In this document: one piece after another, positions 50,865 to 60,338 of the stretch | How the letters are laid out: every line of letters begins with the position of its first letter | Numbering within the stretch: position 1 is the stretch's first letter | The notes under the pieces: model-generated | Seen by the model: the letters and a program-made list of their open reading frames with translations, nothing else | What the model was told of the DNA's origin: nothing | Database searches by the model: none | Made by a program: the position numbers and the translations under genes | From: an uncultured Alphaproteobacteria bacterium | Lineage (GTDB): Bacteria; Pseudomonadota; Alphaproteobacteria; RF32; CAG-239 | Length of the DNA stretch: 64,000 bases | Direction of reading: 5' to 3' | NCBI GenBank assembly: GCA_934271715.1 | Contig: CAKQRZ010000004.1 | Location: 62,001 to 126,000, forward strand

Positions 50865-52877
50865 TTAGCGGCTCCGCGATTGAATCAAAATCTGATTGAA
50901 TACATGGTTGCTGTTATCCATAACCTTTTCAAATTTGTTGCTGTTCAGAACTTTTTCTTTCCATTGCGACAATTTTTCTTTGCGGGATTGGTTTTGCTCC
51001 TGCGAGTATTTGTTGCTTGCCATTGTCTGGCTGAACTGGCTGTTGATTCCGTCCAGAGCAGACGGCGAAAAACGTTCTTTAGCGTCTGATTTCAGGTCGT
51101 AAGAAACAATTTGTTTATGGGTTTTGGCCAATATTGCATCGCCGAGCTTGTCAAGGTTAGATAATTTCTGCATATTTTTATAACTCTTAATGGTTTCATT
51201 AGACACGCCGCTGTCCAGCATTTTGTCATTTTTGCCGTAGCGGGCGTAGTTAAAGTTGCCTTTTTCCAAATCATTTGCCAGATTGGTTTTGCAGTCAATG
51301 GTTTGCTGAGCCAATTTACCCAAATAAGCTGCTGTGAATTCTGCTTGTTTGGCTTTAATCGCTTCTTTGTCGGTAATCCCTTCTCTTGCCGATTTAAGCT
51401 CTATCGCTAAATTAGCGTTTTCAATGGTTTCTTGGATTTCTCTGGCTTTTTCGGCTGCTCTTTTGCTTAGTTTTTTATCAATATCCGCCGCAGTCAAATC
51501 GCCGAGATTCCATTTAAATTTTGCGGCGCGGGTTAAACGACCGTTATCCATTCCCTCATAAGCCATTTCAACCGCAGCCATTTCAACGCCTAAGCCGTAA
51601 ACAGAAGCGGCAAATTTTTCGGTCTTATCATAATTTTTGATAGTGGTTTTGACTTTATCCATGCAGGCTTGCGGATTTTGTTTATATTCTTGATTTACCA
51701 TATCAATAAATTTTTTATCTTTCGGCTTAGCCGGATCAAAAGTTGTCCATGTCTGCGGGTCTTTGCCTAAGTTATCGTTAATATCTTTCCACATGGCAAA
51801 TCTTTGGTTTTTAGATGCAGCATAGTCATCTTTCAATTTAGTAACAGCCCCGCCCAGCACATATTCGCCGTTCTTTTTGAAGTCGCTGACTTTTTCCTGT
51901 TTCTTTTCTTCTTTTTCTTTTTGGGCTTTTTTCATCTGGCGGTCGCTTTTGTCGCACAAATAGTCCACGCCGTCGCAGGCTTTGCTTACAAGCTTGTTAA
52001 GCCCCCAGCTTGCCGCGGCCAAAAACCACTCATTGTACATATAGTCAATAATGTCTTGTTCTCTAATTTTGTCGCCCTGATAATTATTTTTGCTTTTATC
52101 GTCTTCCGGAGCGTCTTCAACCGTTGCTTCGTTAATATCTTCGTCTTCTTCTTTTTTCTTAGGCTGAACATTAACTTTTACCGGTTTTTCAGCAACTTTA
52201 ACTTTTAAGGCTTCTTTTTCTTCGCCGCCGACTTCCAGCCCCTCTTCGTTTGCTGCTATATTAACTTTCAGCTCCGTTTTTTCGGTCTGGCTTTGCTGTT
52301 TCTCAGTAGTCTGACCTTTGAATAGCGGTTTTCCGCTGATGGCCGGAGAGTTGCCGTCTTCATCTTTGGTATTTCCGGCTTTGGAAATTTCTTCAACCGT
52401 CAAGCCCTCGCGGTCGGCTTCCATAGATACGCCCAAGGTTTTTAATTCTTCCAGTTGAGCCGTATAAGTTGTTTGGTGCTGCTTAAATACATTTCGGTCG
52501 GCTTCCGGTAATTCCGGACGTTCGGTATTGGCTTTGTCGCAGGCGGCAACGGCTTGCTTGGCCGTAAAGGTGGCAAATGTTTCGCCGGTCATCGGCTGTT
52601 TCAATTCTAAAAAGGAGCTGAGCTGTTCAGGTTTGATTGCTCCGTTGTCGGCAAGTCCTTTTACTCTTTTAACGGTTTCAACCATTTTGTCCAATTTAAC
52701 CAGACCCATATTCTTTTTGTCGCCGACTTTAGGGAAAACTCTCTTAGCAAACTCCTTAGATTCCAAAAGCTTGGGATTTTTTTCCAGAATAGCTTTCAGT
52801 TTGTCGTCAGAATCTTTATTTTCAATCGCTTTCATAAATTCTGTTGCTGCTCTAGCCGCTTGAACATCTTTTGCCAT
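50865..52877 (-). CDS. Large helical Lys/Glu-rich cytosolic protein
   Basis: A 670-residue protein with no signal or membrane helix. The N-terminal ~110 residues form a helical domain starting MAKDVQAARAATEFMKAIEN. The middle (190-290) is disordered and charged. The C-terminal ~380 residues are helical (EYVLGGAVTKLKDDYAASKN..., NLAIELKSAREGITDKE). One short hydrophobic stretch contains two Cys (ACDGVDYLCDK). Could be a substrate, adaptor or effector of the adjacent coupling ATPase. Not recognised. Confidence 0.72.
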   Translation of the reverse strand: MAKDVQAARAATEFMKAIENKDSDDKLKAILEKNPKLLESKEFAKRVFPKVGDKKNMGLVKLDKMVETVKRVKGLADNGAIKPEQLSSFLELKQPMTGETFATFTAKQAVAACDKANTERPELPEADRNVFKQHQTTYTAQLEELKTLGVSMEADREGLTVEEISKAGNTKDEDGNSPAISGKPLFKGQTTEKQQSQTEKTELKVNIAANEEGLEVGGEEKEALKVKVAEKPVKVNVQPKKKEEDEDINEATVEDAPEDDKSKNNYQGDKIREQDIIDYMYNEWFLAAASWGLNKLVSKACDGVDYLCDKSDRQMKKAQKEKEEKKQEKVSDFKKNGEYVLGGAVTKLKDDYAASKNQRFAMWKDINDNLGKDPQTWTTFDPAKPKDKKFIDMVNQEYKQNPQACMDKVKTTIKNYDKTEKFAASVYGLGVEMAAVEMAYEGMDNGRLTRAAKFKWNLGDLTAADIDKKLSKRAAEKAREIQETIENANLAIELKSAREGITDKEAIKAKQAEFTAAYLGKLAQQTIDCKTNLANDLEKGNFNYARYGKNDKMLDSGVSNETIKSYKNMQKLSNLDKLGDAILAKTHKQIVSYDLKSDAKERFSPSALDGINSQFSQTMASNKYSQEQNQSRKEKLSQWKEKVLNSNKFEKVMDNSNHVFNQILIQSRSR

Positions 52878-52949
52878 GAGTAATACTCCTTTTTTTAATC
52901 TTTAATGCCAATATACCATATAAAATGATTTTTGTCTATTATTTTTTAA

Positions 52950-53948
52950 CTAAACTTTGAGTCTTTTCAAAAAGTTACCGATTTCCAAATTAACGCGGAT
53001 GCCGTCTTTCGGCGTAACTTTTAAAAGCCCGAACCAGCGCGGCTTGATTTTGCTGAAATCAATCGGCGCAAAAATTGCCGGATTGGTTGTCAGAGCTTTA
53101 AATGCGCCGTCAACATCTTTTTGAGCAACCCTGAAATAGTTGCTGATGAGCTTGTCGGCGTCTACCGGAAAGTTTTTGGCGGCCAAAGCTTCGGTAAATT
53201 TACGCTGTCTTTCTTTGCGTTCCATATATTCTTCATACATCAGGCGTTTAATTTGCTTTTCTTGATATTTTAAGAATTTTGCCTGATAGGTCAGCTCGCA
53301 GCCCTCCATGTCTATCAAAATTTCTACATAAGAAATTACGGCCAGCTGCAAATCGGTATCAGTCAGCTTTTCGGCAAAGTTTAAAAAGGCTTCGTCTGAA
53401 GAGTTAAGCGGAAAATTGCCGATTTCCTGCGGAAACATTTTGGTTAAAAGCACCCAGCCGGCAACCACGTCGTCAGACAGAATTTTGCCGATACTCGGTT
53501 TATAGTTTGGATATAAGTCGTCAATTTCAAACAAGCATTGATATGGCTTGTTTAAATGCGTCATAGAAAGTTTGTTTACGGAGTTATAAAAGTTCAAAAA
53601 GGCCTGAGCCAGTTCCGATTCATCATTGCCCAGCATAGGCTGGTCATGGGTTTCCTGCGCCTCAACTTTGGCGTCTTGCAGGGAAGAAACCAGCATTTTA
53701 TCCAAATCTTCATCCGACATGGTTTCATTAACGGCTTGTCCTTGAGGGCTGAGTTCAGTTGTATAATCAACCGGCGCAATATCATCATCATCCGCTTCTT
53801 CATTGCTTGGAGTAGGCTCGTTATTTTGCGGCCGGCTGTTTGTTTCATCCGCCGGTGTGCCGCTATCCACTTCGTTCATGGAGTCGTTAATAAAACTGTC
53901 TAACAGTTTTTCAAAATCATCATCTTCTAAAACGTTGCTATCAGACAT
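52950..53948 (-). CDS. Acidic protein opening the coupling operon
   Basis: A 332-residue cytosolic protein. The N-terminal ~110 residues are acidic and disordered, with two related short motifs (DDDFEKLLDSFINDSM and DEDLDKMLVSSLQDAK), which look like repeated peptide docking sites. The C-terminal ~220 residues are a folded helical domain ending GNFLKRLKV. A GGAG site precedes the ATG at 53948. As the first gene of the operon it may be an adaptor. Not recognised. Confidence 0.72.
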   Translation of the reverse strand: MSDSNVLEDDDFEKLLDSFINDSMNEVDSGTPADETNSRPQNNEPTPSNEEADDDDIAPVDYTTELSPQGQAVNETMSDEDLDKMLVSSLQDAKVEAQETHDQPMLGNDESELAQAFLNFYNSVNKLSMTHLNKPYQCLFEIDDLYPNYKPSIGKILSDDVVAGWVLLTKMFPQEIGNFPLNSSDEAFLNFAEKLTDTDLQLAVISYVEILIDMEGCELTYQAKFLKYQEKQIKRLMYEEYMERKERQRKFTEALAAKNFPVDADKLISNYFRVAQKDVDGAFKALTTNPAIFAPIDFSKIKPRWFGLLKVTPKDGIRVNLEIGNFLKRLKV

Positions 53949-54047
53949 ACTTTTTTCTCCTGAATATCTGCATAATCTTTACTTGCATTTAACAGCAAGA
54001 CTCATTAAGCTGCATTATAATGCAAAGATACTTAATAAAGGCTAAAA

Positions 54048-55025
54048 ATGAACAGCGAAGATACAATATTTTCTACACCGGAAGTTACTAAAGACAATGA
54101 AAAACAGCGTTTGGATAAATTTTTGGCGCAAAATCTGCCGGATTTTTCCCGCTCGCAGATTCAAAGATTGATTTCTGAGGGCAATGTTTTGGCTGATGAG
54201 GTTGTTATTTCAGATAATTCATACAAAATCAAAGCCGGAGACTGCTTTACGGTCTGCGTGCCTCCGGCGGCGGAAGCCGAGCCTGCAGCCGAGGATATTC
54301 CGCTGGATATTGTTTATGAAGATAAGGACTTGCTGGTGGTTAACAAGCCGGCGGGGATGACGGTTCATCCGGCGGCGGGCGTTTCACGTGGAACGCTGGT
54401 AAATGCTTTGCTCTTTCATTGTAAAGGCAGCTTGTCGGGAATCGGCGGGATTAAACGTCCGGGGATTGTGCATCGCATAGACCGCGAAACCAGCGGGCTG
54501 CTGGTAGTGGCAAAAAATGACAATGCCCACCGCTTTTTGAGCGAACAATTTGCCGAACATTCTATTGAACGCACCTATTTAGCTGTTGTTTACGGCGTGC
54601 CGAATCCGCTGAACGGACGAATTGAGGGAAATATCGGGCGCAGTCCGGCTGACCGCAAAAAAATGGCGATTGTAACGAGCGGAGGCAAACCGGCGGTTAC
54701 ACACTATAAAACTCTGCAAGTATTTAAAAATGCAGCATCTTTGGTGCAATGCAATCTGGAAACAGGCCGTACTCATCAGATTCGCGTACACCTAACAAGT
54801 GTAGGTAATGCTTTGGTCGGCGACAAGGTCTATGTCAAGAACCGTAAAACTGCCGTAAATTTGCCTCAAAATCTCAAAAACTATGTCAATGAATTTCCGC
54901 GCCAAGCCTTGCACGCCAAGAGTTTGGGCTTTGTTCATCCGGCAACGAAAAAGTTTATGCAGTTTGATTCTGAACTGCCGGAAGATATCTCCGAACTGCT
55001 GCAGAAGTTAGCGGATGTGTGCTAA
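54048..55025 (+). CDS. rluD: 23S rRNA pseudouridine(1911/1915/1917) synthase, RluD type
   Basis: A 325-residue RluA-family synthase with an N-terminal S4 domain (QRLDKFLAQNLPDFSRSQIQRLI) and the catalytic motif HRIDRETSGLLVVAK. The later motifs GRTHQIRVHLTSVG and RQALHAKSLGFVHP are typical of RluD. Its position directly before the rpoH sigma factor is a familiar alphaproteobacterial arrangement. A parS-like but imperfect palindrome at 54380 is not counted as a site. Confidence 0.92.
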   Translation: MNSEDTIFSTPEVTKDNEKQRLDKFLAQNLPDFSRSQIQRLISEGNVLADEVVISDNSYKIKAGDCFTVCVPPAAEAEPAAEDIPLDIVYEDKDLLVVNKPAGMTVHPAAGVSRGTLVNALLFHCKGSLSGIGGIKRPGIVHRIDRETSGLLVVAKNDNAHRFLSEQFAEHSIERTYLAVVYGVPNPLNGRIEGNIGRSPADRKKMAIVTSGGKPAVTHYKTLQVFKNAASLVQCNLETGRTHQIRVHLTSVGNALVGDKVYVKNRKTAVNLPQNLKNYVNEFPRQALHAKSLGFVHPATKKFMQFDSELPEDISELLQKLADVC

Positions 55026-55068
55026 TCTTTAGTTGATATTTAGTTAAAAATTAAAACTAAAGTATAGG

Positions 55069-55097
55069 TTGTTTGTTAAAATTTTCATCTATATCAT
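55069..55097 (+). promoter_or_regulatory. Promoter of rpoH
   Basis: TTGTTT (55069-55074), a 17-bp spacer and TATCAT (55092-55097), 34 bp before the rpoH ATG with a GGGGAAG ribosome site. Confidence 0.5.
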
Positions 55098-55130
55098 ACT
55101 TCTAAACAACTAACAGGGGAAGCAAAGACA

Positions 55131-56006
55131 ATGGAAAATTTAACAGCACTTACCGGAATGGATTTTTCTCCGGAAATTAACTTAGCCAGATATTTGCAAA
55201 ACATCCGAAAATATCCGATTTTGACGCAGGAAGAAGAATATACGCTGGCGACAAAATATAAAGAAACCGGCAATAAGGATGTGGCGTATCAGCTGATTAC
55301 CTCGCATTTGCGCTTGGTGGTAAAGGTGGTTTCCCGCTATAAAGGCTACGGGCTGCCGGTCAGCGAGATGATTTCGGAGGGAAATATCGGTTTATTGTAT
55401 GCCATAGATAAGTTTGAGCCGGATAAAGGGTTCAGATTTTCTACTTATGCGCTGTGGTGGATAAAAGCATCTGTCCAGAAATATATTCTTAATTCGTGGT
55501 CATTGGTAAAGCTAGGCACTACGGCGGCGCAAAAGAAGTTATTTTTCAATCTGCGCAAAATTAAAAACAGCCTTAATTTAATGGATGACCGCGAGCTTTC
55601 ATCGGATGTTCTGAAAGATATTGCCCGTTCTTTGGATGTCAGCGTGCAGGAAGTAACTGATATGAATACCCGCTTAAAAGCGCATGACGGTTCGCTGAAT
55701 TCGCCTATAGACAGCGATTCGGAGCATACGGCGGAATGGATGGATTTTATCTCGGACGGCAAGCCCAATCAGGAAGAGCGCTATGCTTATAAAGAAACCA
55801 TGAATTATCGCCGCAAATTGTTTAATCAGGCAATTACCGTCTTGAATCCGCGGGAAAAAGATATTTTGTTTAAGCGCCGCATGAGCGATGAAACCATTAC
55901 TTTGGAGGATTTAAGCCAAGCTTATAACATTTCTAAAGAGCGGGTGCGCCAAATAGAGCTTAACTCTATTCGTAAAATATCTAAGGCTATAGAAGTTTTA
56001 CAATAG
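55131..56006 (+). CDS. rpoH: Heat-shock sigma factor RpoH (sigma-32)
   Basis: A 291-residue group-3-like sigma factor. Region 1.2/2 is YLQNIRKYPILTQEEEY then HLRLVVKVVSRYKGYG and EGNIGLLYAIDKFEPDKGFRF. The RpoH box QKKLFFNLRKIK lies at residues 134-145 and distinguishes it from housekeeping sigma. Region 4 ends ISKERVRQIELNSIRKI. It drives heat-shock and protein-quality genes. Expression control by a 5' RNA structure, known in E. coli, is not evident here. Confidence 0.93.
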   Translation: MENLTALTGMDFSPEINLARYLQNIRKYPILTQEEEYTLATKYKETGNKDVAYQLITSHLRLVVKVVSRYKGYGLPVSEMISEGNIGLLYAIDKFEPDKGFRFSTYALWWIKASVQKYILNSWSLVKLGTTAAQKKLFFNLRKIKNSLNLMDDRELSSDVLKDIARSLDVSVQEVTDMNTRLKAHDGSLNSPIDSDSEHTAEWMDFISDGKPNQEERYAYKETMNYRRKLFNQAITVLNPREKDILFKRRMSDETITLEDLSQAYNISKERVRQIELNSIRKISKAIEVLQ

Positions 56007-56078
56007 CCGTTCTCTTGAAAAGTGCTTTTTTCAGCATATCTAAAGTCAGACTTATCATATTCAGGAGGTTTGGCGGCT

Positions 56079-57203
56079 ATGAAAAAAGATACTTTCAAAA
56101 ATTGGCTGATTATAATTTTGTTACTGGTAATCGCGGGCGGCGGCATATTGTCTTATATTCACAGCCGTCCGCAGGCAGTAAAGCCGGAAGCAGCCGAAAA
56201 ACTAATATCGGTTGCGGCGGAATTGCCGAAAGCAGAAGATATCAGCATTGCAAAAAATTTTATCGGCAGGGTTGCGGCCGTCCGCAGCGTTAATATTTTG
56301 CCGTATTTAAGCGGTTATGTCGCCGATATTCCGGCCGACAGCGGGCAGCAGGTAAAGCGCGGCGACGTTCTGATTGTGTTGCGGCAGGAAGAATATAAAG
56401 CGGCTGTGCATTCGGCCTATGCGGCGGTTCTGTCTGCGGCGGCGGATTTGCAGAACGCGCAGAATCAATACAGCCGCTTGCATAAAGCCGGAGCCAGAGC
56501 GGTGTCGCAGACCGAATTAGACAACGCTAAAACCGCGGTTCTGACAGCTGAAGCAGCGGCAAAGCAAGCTGCCGCAAACTTGGAAACATCCCGCATAAAT
56601 TTGAATTATACTTTAGTAAAAGCGCCTTTTGACGGAGTTTTAGGCAATATCAATATTGCAGTCGGCGATTTTGTCACGCCGTCAATGAATCCCAGCTTGG
56701 TGCGTATTGTGCAGTATAATCCGGCGCGTGTGATTTTTTCGGTAACGGATAAAGAATTATTGCAAAATCATGATTTATTTGCCGATAAAGTGCGCCTGAT
56801 ACTTTCAGACGGCAAAAAATATCCTTTTTCCGGCAAAGTGATTTATACTGAGAACGCCATAGAAAAAAGCACAAATACCTTGGCGGTTTATGCTGAATTT
56901 GAAAATCCGGATAAAACGCTGATTCCTAACGCCTATGTAAAAGTTTTGCTGGAACATACATATAAAAATGCGGTTTTGGCCGCTAAAAATCTGGTGCAGA
57001 TGAAAAATAACGGAAATTTTGTATATGCAGTAAAAGACGGCGAAGTTATCTTAAAGCCGGTGCAGATTCTGGCGGAAGACGGCGGCAGCTTTATTTTGAA
57101 AAATGATTTCAGCAATGGAGAAAGTCTGATAACGCAGGATATTGAACCGCAGCTTCTTGGTCAGAAAGTACAAATTCAAAATCAACCGCAAAAGGAGGAA
57201 TAA
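56079..57203 (+). CDS. RND efflux periplasmic adaptor (AcrA/MexA type)
   Basis: Membrane-fusion protein of about 374 residues. An N-terminal anchor (WLIIILLLVIAGGGILSYI) is followed by the lipoyl half GRVAAVRSVNILPYLSGYVADI, a coiled-coil hairpin (residues ~105-170), the second half VKAPFDGVLGNINIAVGDFV, and the beta-barrel and membrane-proximal domains. The ATG at 56079 has an AGGAGG site; an upstream TTG frame is rejected. It is first of a three-gene efflux operon. Confidence 0.9.
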   Translation: MKKDTFKNWLIIILLLVIAGGGILSYIHSRPQAVKPEAAEKLISVAAELPKAEDISIAKNFIGRVAAVRSVNILPYLSGYVADIPADSGQQVKRGDVLIVLRQEEYKAAVHSAYAAVLSAAADLQNAQNQYSRLHKAGARAVSQTELDNAKTAVLTAEAAAKQAAANLETSRINLNYTLVKAPFDGVLGNINIAVGDFVTPSMNPSLVRIVQYNPARVIFSVTDKELLQNHDLFADKVRLILSDGKKYPFSGKVIYTENAIEKSTNTLAVYAEFENPDKTLIPNAYVKVLLEHTYKNAVLAAKNLVQMKNNGNFVYAVKDGEVILKPVQILAEDGGSFILKNDFSNGESLITQDIEPQLLGQKVQIQNQPQKEE

Positions 57204-57206
57204 ACT

Positions 57207-60200
57207 ATGTTTTCGGCCTTTTTTATTAACCGTCCGCGTTTTGCGATTGTGCTTTCTATTGTGCTGATAATCCTTGGCCTGCTGTCGCTGGCGGTGCTGC
57301 CGGTGGCGCAATATCCGGAAATCACTCCGCCGCAGATTGTGGTGTCTACAACCTATTCCGGTGCCGGTTCGCAGGTTTTGGCCGATACGGTTGCCGTGCC
57401 GATAGAAAATGAGGTTAACGGCGTAGAGAATATGCTTTATATGTCCTCATCATCCGATGATAACGGCTCATATGAGCTGACCGTGACTTTTGACATCGGA
57501 ACCGATGCCGATATAGCTCAGGTAAAAGTGCAGAACCGCCTGCAGCAGGTAATGTCGGAGCTGCCGGACGAAGTTAATCAGTACGGCGTCAGCGTCAAAA
57601 CTCAAAACCCGAATATTTTGGCCTTGCTGGTGCTGCGCTCGCCTAACCATTCTTATGATGATTTATTTTTGAGCAACTATGCTTATACCAATATAAAAAA
57701 TGCGCTGGCCCGAGTCAAAGGCGTCGGCGAAGTCCAGATTTTCGGTCCGCAGTACAGTATGAGAATTTGGCTTAATTCCGATAAGCTTAACGCGCTGGGG
57801 CTGAACAGCAGCGATGTGATGAACGCCGTAAAAAGCCAAAACATACAGGCTTCTGTCGGCAGTATCGGTGCGGCGCCGAGCGCTAAAGACAATAAAATTG
57901 TGCTGTCGCTGACGGCTAAAGGCCTGCTTAACAGCGTTGCCGATTTTGAAAATATTGTGGTCGCCTCAGGCGCCGACGGCGCGCAGATATATCTTAAAGA
58001 TGTGGCTTCAGTAGAATTGGGCGCCGATACTTATAACATTAAATCCGGCTACAATAACGCTCCGGCGCTGATTATGGCTATCAATCAGCTGCCGAATTCC
58101 AATTCTCTGCAGATTATGGATAACCTGCGCCGAAAAATTGCCGATTTGTCGGAAGTTCTGCCGCAGGATATGGATTTGCAGGTTGCGTATGATTCTACAG
58201 AGTATGTGCGCGCTTCTATTCAAAGTATTATAGACACGCTGCTGATTACTTTTTTATTGGTGGTGCTGGTAACGTATATCTTTTTGCAAAAGCTCAAAAC
58301 CACGCTGATTCCGCTGTTTACAATTCCGGTTTCGCTGATTGCCACGTTTATAGTCGTGTATCTGCTGGGATTTAACATAAACATTCTGACTCTGTTTGCC
58401 ATGATTCTGGCGATTGGTCTGGTGGTGGATGACGCCATTATTGTAGTGGAGCGGGTGCAGTATTTGATGCTGAATCAAAAGCAAGATTCCAAAACCGCGT
58501 CGCTGACGGCTATGCAGCAGATTAGCAGCGCCATTGTGGCGACCACGTTTGTGCTGCTGGCTATTTTTATTCCGGTAGGCTTAATGGCCGGAATTACCGG
58601 CAAAATTTATCAGCAGTTTGCCGTAACCATTGCCACGGCGGTTGCTTTTTCGGCGCTTAATGCTCTGACGCTGAGTCCGGCTTTGTGCGCAATATTTCTG
58701 CGCGGAGATGAAAACAGAGAGCCGCACGGCTTTTTTGCTTGGTTTGATAAGGTGCTGGATAAAAGCAAGGCCTATTATCTGAAATCGGTGGTTTATTTTT
58801 CGGAGCATCTGAAAACCATGCTGCTGTGCATGCTGGGAACAATAGCTCTGATAGCGGCGGGGTTTGCCTATACTCCGACCTCGTTTCTGCCGGAAGAAGA
58901 CCAAGGTATTATTTTCGGCAATATTCAGCTGGCGGATACGGCAAGCATAAATGAAACCAATAAAGTTTTAAGCGAGATGAATAATAAAATCCTGCAGACT
59001 AAAGGCGTTAAATATTTTATATCGGTTGCCGGTTACAGTATGCTGGGCGGCAGCGGCGAAAATGTGGCGCTGGGCGTGATAGGCTTGGAAAATTGGGATA
59101 AACGCAAGGCTAAAAACTTGTCTATAGAAGCCATAAGCCAAGATTTGCGCCGACAGTTTGCCGGTAACAAGCAGGCGGTTATAAACTTTTTTGCTCCGCC
59201 GGCCATTCCGGGGGTAGGGCAGAGCAACGGTATTTCTCTGGAATTTGTGACCATGAACGGCAATACATCGCCGCAACAGCTGTATTCGCAGCTGGCAGAA
59301 TATCTGCAGTCGGTTAATAAAAGCGGCTATTTTGACTATGCTTTCAGCACCTTTACTGCCGAAACTCCGCATATTTATCTGGATATAGACCGCAAAAAAT
59401 TGGAATATTATAAAATTCCGGTATCGTCTTTGTTTGCCGCTTTGCAGAATAATTTAGGCTCGCGCTATATTAACAATATCACATTAAGCGGGCAAGTAAA
59501 CAAGGTTATTTTGCAGGCCGATTATCAATACCGCCGGAATTTGGAAGATATCGGCAATTTGTACGTCCGTTCCAACGAGGGGCAGCTGGTGCGCATAAAC
59601 AGCTTTGCCGATGTCAAAACTGAGCTTTCGCCGAAAATAATCTATCGTTTTAATCAATATACATCGGCGTCTGTTACAGCTATGTCAAAAGATGGCATCA
59701 GCAGCGGCACGGCTTTGGACAAGCTGGAGCAGCTGGAAAAAGTTCTGCCTAAAGAATATGATATCTGGTGGACGGGGCTGAGCCTGCAAGAGGTGGAAAC
59801 CCGCGGGCTGGCGGTAATTCTCATCAGCTTGGCCGTTGTGTTTTGCTATTTATTTTTGGTGGCGCTGTACGAAAGCTGGCTGCTGGCTTTGGCGGTGATA
59901 TTCTCTACGGTATTTGCCATTTTAGGCGCCTTAGCCGGTTTGTGGATTATGGGGCAGTCATTGAGCATTTATGCACAGCTGGGCTTGATTATGCTGATAG
60001 GCTTGGCGGCTAAAAATGCTATTTTGATTGTGGAATTTACTAAAATGTACCGCGAACAAGGGCTGCCGATTACCGAGGCGGCGCGCCGCGGAGCCGAAGA
60101 GCGTTACCGCGCGGTTTTAATGACAGCGTTTACTTTTATTTTGGGCGTGTTTCCAATGATTGTGGCAACCGGCGCCGGAGCCAGCTCGCAGATAGCTATC

Positions 60201-60338
60201 GGTTCATCGGTATTTTACGGGATGATTGCGGCGACTTTAATCGGAATCATCTTTATTCCGGCGCTGTTTGCCTTTTTTGAACATCTTAAAGAACATTTTG
60301 CTCCGCAATCTCAAAAAAAGGAGGCCGAAAATGCGTAA
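57207..60338 (+). CDS. RND multidrug efflux transporter (AcrB/MexB type, HAE1)
   Basis: A 1043-residue inner-membrane proton antiporter. The first helix is followed by the typical AQYPEITPPQIVVSTTYSGA. The proton-relay Asp pair in TM4 is present (GLVVDDAIIVVE), as is the Lys in TM10 (GLAAKNAILIVEF). The two large periplasmic loops and 12 helices fit the family. It starts three bases after the adaptor stop. Drug range cannot be read from sequence. Confidence 0.95.
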   Translation: MFSAFFINRPRFAIVLSIVLIILGLLSLAVLPVAQYPEITPPQIVVSTTYSGAGSQVLADTVAVPIENEVNGVENMLYMSSSSDDNGSYELTVTFDIGTDADIAQVKVQNRLQQVMSELPDEVNQYGVSVKTQNPNILALLVLRSPNHSYDDLFLSNYAYTNIKNALARVKGVGEVQIFGPQYSMRIWLNSDKLNALGLNSSDVMNAVKSQNIQASVGSIGAAPSAKDNKIVLSLTAKGLLNSVADFENIVVASGADGAQIYLKDVASVELGADTYNIKSGYNNAPALIMAINQLPNSNSLQIMDNLRRKIADLSEVLPQDMDLQVAYDSTEYVRASIQSIIDTLLITFLLVVLVTYIFLQKLKTTLIPLFTIPVSLIATFIVVYLLGFNINILTLFAMILAIGLVVDDAIIVVERVQYLMLNQKQDSKTASLTAMQQISSAIVATTFVLLAIFIPVGLMAGITGKIYQQFAVTIATAVAFSALNALTLSPALCAIFLRGDENREPHGFFAWFDKVLDKSKAYYLKSVVYFSEHLKTMLLCMLGTIALIAAGFAYTPTSFLPEEDQGIIFGNIQLADTASINETNKVLSEMNNKILQTKGVKYFISVAGYSMLGGSGENVALGVIGLENWDKRKAKNLSIEAISQDLRRQFAGNKQAVINFFAPPAIPGVGQSNGISLEFVTMNGNTSPQQLYSQLAEYLQSVNKSGYFDYAFSTFTAETPHIYLDIDRKKLEYYKIPVSSLFAALQNNLGSRYINNITLSGQVNKVILQADYQYRRNLEDIGNLYVRSNEGQLVRINSFADVKTELSPKIIYRFNQYTSASVTAMSKDGISSGTALDKLEQLEKVLPKEYDIWWTGLSLQEVETRGLAVILISLAVVFCYLFLVALYESWLLALAVIFSTVFAILGALAGLWIMGQSLSIYAQLGLIMLIGLAAKNAILIVEFTKMYREQGLPITEAARRGAEERYRAVLMTAFTFILGVFPMIVATGAGASSQIAIGSSVFYGMIAATLIGIIFIPALFAFFEHLKEHFAPQSQKKEAENA

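Noticed and set aside
54380..54395. parS-like palindrome CGTTTCACGTGGAACG in rluD
   Set aside because: Several mismatches to the parS consensus and 13 kb from the parAB block; kept out of the parS list.
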